This document shows, piece after piece, positions 60,888 through 64,000 of a DNA stretch of 64,000 bases. Location: contig NZ_JAIPUS010000014.1 in NCBI RefSeq assembly GCF_020055675.1, forward strand, positions 17,958-81,957, written 5' to 3'. The notes beneath the pieces are model-generated. The model did no database searches and was not told where the DNA came from. It saw only the letters and a program-made list of their open reading frames with translations. A program made the translations under genes and the position numbers. Numbering within the stretch: the first letter of the stretch is position 1; the number at the start of each line of letters is the position of its first letter. Source of the DNA: Marivita sp. (GTDB taxonomy: Bacteria > Pseudomonadota > Alphaproteobacteria > Rhodobacterales > Rhodobacteraceae).

Positions 60888-61226
60888 ATGGTCGATTCCC
60901 CACAAAATCTTACTGGAACAGTGACTTCTGTGAGAGTAAATGAGGCTAATCCTACCCCCACGGTAAACCTGTCGCCGTCCGCTTCCGGCGGTGCCGCAGA
61001 GTTGGGTATTTCTGCGCCAGTCAATCCGGTTTCGGCTCCATCGCGCCCTTCGGTCGAGGTGAATTCCGCCGCTGCGGAAGTGCTGGGTTCCATGCGTGAC
61101 ATGCCCCCGCCAGTGGACATCGAGGCGGTGACAAAGATTCGCGAAGCGATCAGCGCAAATGACTATCCCCTCGACTACACCAAGGTGGCAGAGAGTTTGG
61201 CACAAGCCTTTGAATCTCTGTCGTAA
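60888..61226 (+). CDS. flgM: anti-sigma28 factor FlgM
   Basis: 112-aa small protein with a disordered Ser/Pro/Thr-rich N-terminus and the C-terminal sigma28-binding helices VDIEAVTKIREAISANDYPLDYTKVAESLAQAF, the FlgM signature. Keeps FliA inactive until the hook is complete, then is exported. Follows flgA and overlaps the next gene by one base. Confidence 0.92.
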   Translation: MVDSPQNLTGTVTSVRVNEANPTPTVNLSPSASGGAAELGISAPVNPVSAPSRPSVEVNSAAAEVLGSMRDMPPPVDIEAVTKIREAISANDYPLDYTKVAESLAQAFESLS

Positions 61227-61513
61227 TGGTTGAACCAGCCCGTGCAGATGAGGCAGATGAGATGGATCGCCTTGGCGTGCTTTTGGAAAAGCTCTCCAGG
61301 AACCGCCCGGATCCTGTGGCATATTCCGATATCGCCGCAGAGGTGCTTACGTGCGTCGAGACGCTGAAGGCGCAGGGCAAGATGCGCTTGCCCGACGCAT
61401 CTGCACGGCATAATGATCTTTTGCGCGAGTTGTTCTTTGCTGCGAAAAGTGCTGAATTGAGATCTCCGGCAACGATTGTCGGGTCGGTATCTGGCACATC
61501 GTCAAATTACTGA
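61226..61513 (+). CDS. flgN: FlgN-like candidate chaperone
   Basis: 95-aa protein directly after flgM, the common flgN position. Contains DEMDRLGVLLEKLSRNRPDPVAYSDIAAEVLTCVETLKAQGKM and HNDLLRELFFAAKSAEL. Shorter than typical FlgN (~140 aa) and with little sequence similarity, so the identity is contextual. Would chaperone FlgK and FlgL, here an enlarged FlgK. ATG 61226 overlaps the flgM TAA. Confidence 0.45.
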   Translation: MVEPARADEADEMDRLGVLLEKLSRNRPDPVAYSDIAAEVLTCVETLKAQGKMRLPDASARHNDLLRELFFAAKSAELRSPATIVGSVSGTSSNY

Positions 61514-61556
61514 CGTCACTGTCAAAATTAGGCCAGAGCCGACAAGGGAAGCCGGA

Positions 61557-62030
61557 ATGTTGGTGATGACGGATCAAGAGCAATTGAACTTGGGTTTGCT
61601 TGCAGCGGGGATGGCTCTTGTGCTGCTGGCGATTTTGTGGCGCATGCGTCGATCCCGGTCTGCCAGGAAAAAACGCGCGCCCGCACCAGCGGTCGACAGT
61701 GCCACGCCCATGCCTGATTTCACAAGGCTCTATGACCAGCTTGTTGAATCCGAAGCAACGGACACCCCGGTCGACGCCACGCCATCCGGGGATGATCAGC
61801 CGGATCTGCCCCAGGCCGCCGATCCCGCGCCTGACACAGCCGAACCGGAAAACCGGAAAGAAAATAATCCCGTCCTTGTCATGGCCACCAAGACCGGCGC
61901 TGTCGTCCTGAATGATTTTCGCAAGGCGCTGGATGACGGATTGGACCTGCCCTCTGCCGCGCGCAAACATGGCCTGACCGAAGACGAAGCCCGTGTCGCC
62001 ACGCTATGCTACAGCCCCCCCGGTGCCTGA
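61557..62030 (+). CDS. single-pass membrane protein with C-terminal helix-turn-helix-like segment
   Basis: 157-aa protein; start ATG 61557 with GGGA upstream (61566 also possible). One transmembrane helix near residues 12-29 (GLLAAGMALVLLAILW), a basic stretch (RMRRSRSARKKR), an acidic Pro-rich linker, and a C-terminal FRKALDDGLDLPSAARKHGLTEDEARVATL that looks like a Fis/sigma-type HTH, similar in layout to DUF2802 proteins of other flagellar regions. Overlaps the convergent next gene by 22 bases. Function unknown. Confidence 0.6.
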   Translation: MLVMTDQEQLNLGLLAAGMALVLLAILWRMRRSRSARKKRAPAPAVDSATPMPDFTRLYDQLVESEATDTPVDATPSGDDQPDLPQAADPAPDTAEPENRKENNPVLVMATKTGAVVLNDFRKALDDGLDLPSAARKHGLTEDEARVATLCYSPPGA

Positions 62031-62683
62031 TCCGCAAACAGCGTCGTCATGTCCTGTGCATCGAACAAGGCGCGGGCCTCATCCTGGGACGTCAGGATCA
62101 CATCGGTTTCCAACTCTGCCATGATCTCGTCGCGTTTCGCGGCGGCGTTATCAACACCAAGCGCCGCCGCGATAAGTGACCAGACATAGGCCGTCTGCAT
62201 GTCCGGATCGGGCAGGGTGGTGCTGTTGAAATCTATGTACTGCATGATCGCGCGGCGATCCCCGCGCTCCAGCCGCGCGCGCAGTCTCTGGTCGATCCGC
62301 TCGAATATCGCGGCCTGCACGTCGGCGCTCACCAGTTCGGACAGATCAGCGCTGAACCTGATGGCGCGTTCCACGCCACCCAATTGCGCCAGCAGGGACC
62401 ATTCCAGCGCCTGAACAAAGTTCTGCGGCCGCCCTTGTCCGGCACGCAGCAAAACCGCAAGATTGAACTGCGCGTCGTGATCTTCTTCTTGAGCAAGTGT
62501 TTCGAACAAAGAGGTGGCCGTCGCAAACTCCTTGGACTGTACGGCCTGCACCGCGCTTTGAAACGGGTCTGCCTCCCGCACATGCGCCTCTGCCATGGCG
62601 CCGGTGCCAAGGGCCGCAAGGGCGGCTGCGGCGATGGCCCGTGTCGGGCTGAGCCGTGGAAAGGGACGTCCGCGCGCTGTCAT
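62009..62683 (-). CDS. exported Sel1-like repeat protein
   Basis: 224-aa protein with a signal peptide (RAIAAAALAALGTGAMAEA), then a helical repeat region: FATATSLFETLAQEEDHDAQFNLAVLLRAGQGRPQNFVQALEWSLLAQLGG fits one to two Sel1/TPR units, and SLIAAALGVDNAAAKRDEIMAEL a further one. Such proteins act as scaffolds. It lies opposite fliC and convergent with the preceding gene. A sigma54-like site (62698) is upstream but too near the start codon. Flagellar role inferred from context. Confidence 0.68.
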   Translation of the reverse strand: MTARGRPFPRLSPTRAIAAAALAALGTGAMAEAHVREADPFQSAVQAVQSKEFATATSLFETLAQEEDHDAQFNLAVLLRAGQGRPQNFVQALEWSLLAQLGGVERAIRFSADLSELVSADVQAAIFERIDQRLRARLERGDRRAIMQYIDFNSTTLPDPDMQTAYVWSLIAAALGVDNAAAKRDEIMAELETDVILTSQDEARALFDAQDMTTLFADQAPGGL

Positions 62684-62697
62684 GGTCTGCTCCGGTC

Positions 62698-62715
62698 TTG
62701 CTGTTGCGGTGCCAA
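62698..62715 (-). promoter_or_regulatory. sigma54-like site upstream of the Sel1-repeat gene
   Basis: Minus strand TTGGCACCGCAACAGCA has a good TTGGCAC -24 and GG/GC 10 bases apart, but the -12 is AGCA and the predicted start lies only ~5 bases before ATG 62683, leaving no room for the SD. Doubtful unless translation begins further inside. Confidence 0.3.
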
Positions 62716-62825
62716 GGGTAAACCATTCGCGACAACGCGCAATTGCTTAAAGCGTCCTGCCGGTCTCACTGGACCTGCGCGGCCAGCGGACCGCGCAGGC
62801 GTTCGGTGGTTTTTTGCCGGTCTCC

Positions 62826-62852
62826 TAAACCTCTGCCCCGACATGCCGTTTC
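62826..62852 (+). promoter_or_regulatory. sigma28 (FliA) promoter of fliC
   Basis: TAAA-N15-GCCGTTTC, matching the general sigma28 form TAAA-N15-GCCGATAA in the -35, spacer and GCCG. Predicted start is near 62859, with an ~88-base leader before fliC that carries AGGAG as SD. Confidence 0.72.
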
Positions 62853-62946
62853 CTTATTCAGACCGAAGGCAACATCACAGACGCCCAGAGGTTCAAAGCG
62901 CCAGCACGATGTGCCGCGCAGTACAGACTTTAAACAGGAGAGTGTA

Positions 62947-64000
62947 ATGGCACTTGCAATTGCGACAAATACGGGCGCCTTGATGGCCGCAGGCTCTGCG
63001 GCCAGCGTCAACAAGGATATGGAAACATCGATGGAGCGCCTGTCGACAGGCAAGCGCATCAACTCCGCCAAGGACGACGCGGCGGGTGTGGCCATCGCCT
63101 CGCGCCTTTCGTCGGAAATTCGCGGCACCAACCAGGCCATCCGCAACGCACAAGATGGGCAGGCACTGATCAACACTGCCGAAGGCGCGCACAAGGAAGT
63201 TGAAAACATCCTGCAGCGGATGCGTGAACTTGCAGTGCAGGCGTCAAACGACACCAACGATACAACTGATCGCTCTAATCTTCAGCTTGAATTTGACCAA
63301 CTTGTTGAGGAGATTGACCGTATCGCTGAAGTTACGACTTGGGCTGGTCAAAATCTCTTAGGCGCTACAGGGACAGGTGCGACTAACGATTTTACATTCC
63401 ACATTGGTGCTGGAAACACTGTAGGGTCAGATTCGATTGAAGTTGAGATTGGTAATGTTAGAACCGATAATGGTATCTTGGGGAACATCAAGGGCGAAAA
63501 AGGTGGTTCGACACCGGGAGCCTTGCCAACGATTTCGTTGTCACAATATGCAGGCGACACATCCACTGCGTCGTCTGAAGGGTATGTAGTTACAGACACC
63601 ATCGCATCAGACGGCGAGCTTATTATTCAAGCTCCCGCTTCCGGTACTGCCAGTGATACAGATGTTATTCAGCTGACAGTTGGCTCAACAGTTATTGAGG
63701 TGAGCGCCACTGCAGATGATCCTGAAGCTGCAGCCACAGCAATTGCTGATGCATTGGAGAGTGCTGACTTGAATCTTGGTATTTCTGTTGATCGTTCAGC
63801 AATTGATGCAGGAAAGATAACGCTGTCGTCTACCACAAACTCCACTGGTGCTGGCGGATTGATGACTTCCAGTGATGCACAAAATGTAATTGGCAAACTC
63901 GACACCGCCATTACAAACCTGAACTCTCAGCGTGCCGAACTGGGTGCGGTATCCAACCGACTGGACAATACAGTTAGCAACCTTACCAATGTTGCCATTA
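62947..64000 (+). CDS. fliC: flagellin FliC (3' truncated by window edge)
   Basis: 351 codons visible of the filament protein. N-terminal D0/D1 is standard (IATNTGALMAAGSAASVNKDMETSMERLSTGKRINSAKDDAAGVAIASRL, LINTAEGAHKEVENILQRMRELAVQASNDT). The variable centre from about residue 130 is less GC-rich. The C-terminal D1 begins IGKLDTAITNLNSQRAELGAVSNRLDNTVSNL and is cut at 64000 with perhaps 50 residues missing. SD AGGAG precedes ATG 62947. Chaperone FliS and cap FliD are encoded in the same cluster and share its promoter type. Confidence 0.96.
   Translation, partial: MALAIATNTGALMAAGSAASVNKDMETSMERLSTGKRINSAKDDAAGVAIASRLSSEIRGTNQAIRNAQDGQALINTAEGAHKEVENILQRMRELAVQASNDTNDTTDRSNLQLEFDQLVEEIDRIAEVTTWAGQNLLGATGTGATNDFTFHIGAGNTVGSDSIEVEIGNVRTDNGILGNIKGEKGGSTPGALPTISLSQYAGDTSTASSEGYVVTDTIASDGELIIQAPASGTASDTDVIQLTVGSTVIEVSATADDPEAAATAIADALESADLNLGISVDRSAIDAGKITLSSTTNSTGAGGLMTSSDAQNVIGKLDTAITNLNSQRAELGAVSNRLDNTVSNLTNVAI

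Noticed and set aside
1..64000. tRNA, rRNA, CRISPR arrays, prophage attachment sites
   Set aside because: No cloverleaf-like sequences, no regularly spaced direct repeats and no rRNA signature sequences were noticed in the intergenic regions.

Overview
The window is a chromosomal stretch of an alphaproteobacterium, most likely a marine Rhodobacteraceae (Roseobacter-group) species. The basis is high GC, protein sequences of that type, and a flagellar cluster resembling the Rhodobacter sphaeroides Fla1 set: a dedicated RpoN, a FleQ without receiver domain, a FleT without DNA-binding domain, FleN, FliA and a MotF-like protein. The genus cannot be fixed from sequence alone.

Layout. Positions 1-3732 hold a catabolic operon: gamma-glutamyltransferase (5' end outside the window), a DUF1028 protein, a TauE/SafE permease and a FadR-type regulator. 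From 3770 to 7851 is a scarred region with an IS3 fragment, an unusual FliD paralogue and an IS21 remnant (complete istB plus an IstA tail fused to an integrase-type arm domain). From 7924 to the right edge (62947-64000, truncated fliC) almost everything is flagellar: fliD and two unknown genes; flgBCDEFGHIJKL with giant FlgE (1324 aa) and FlgK (1438 aa); an IS630 scrap; an extra rod/hook-type protein; a YcbK-type M15 peptidase; fleN-fliA; fleQ and fleT facing away from each other; fliEFGHIJK; fliLMNOPQR-flhB; two small proteins, a MotF-like protein and a PDZ-like membrane protein; motAB; rpoN; CBS, fliT, fliS, flhF, flhA; flgP-flgT-LysM-flgA-flgM-flgN; and fliC.

Regulation can be read in cis. 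Eleven GG-N10-GC sigma54 promoters sit before flgB (both directions), flgG, the extra rod gene, fleN-fliA, fleT, fliK, motA (both directions), flhA and flgP. Five TAAA-N15-GNCGTT sites, which I read as sigma28 (FliA) promoters, sit before fliC, fliD, the FliD paralogue, fliS and flgM. This implies a cascade FleQ/FleT + RpoN -> basal body, hook and FliA -> FlgM export -> filament, cap and chaperones.

The most unusual points are two pairs of back-to-back sigma54 promoters that share one palindromic -12 element, the giant hook and hook-junction proteins, the FliD paralogue lacking normal ends, an FlhF with eroded GTPase motifs, a PomAB-like stator with FlgP/FlgT but no MotX/MotY in view, and a run of palindromes between fleQ and fleT. 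No tRNA, rRNA or CRISPR array was seen. All promoter calls are by eye.
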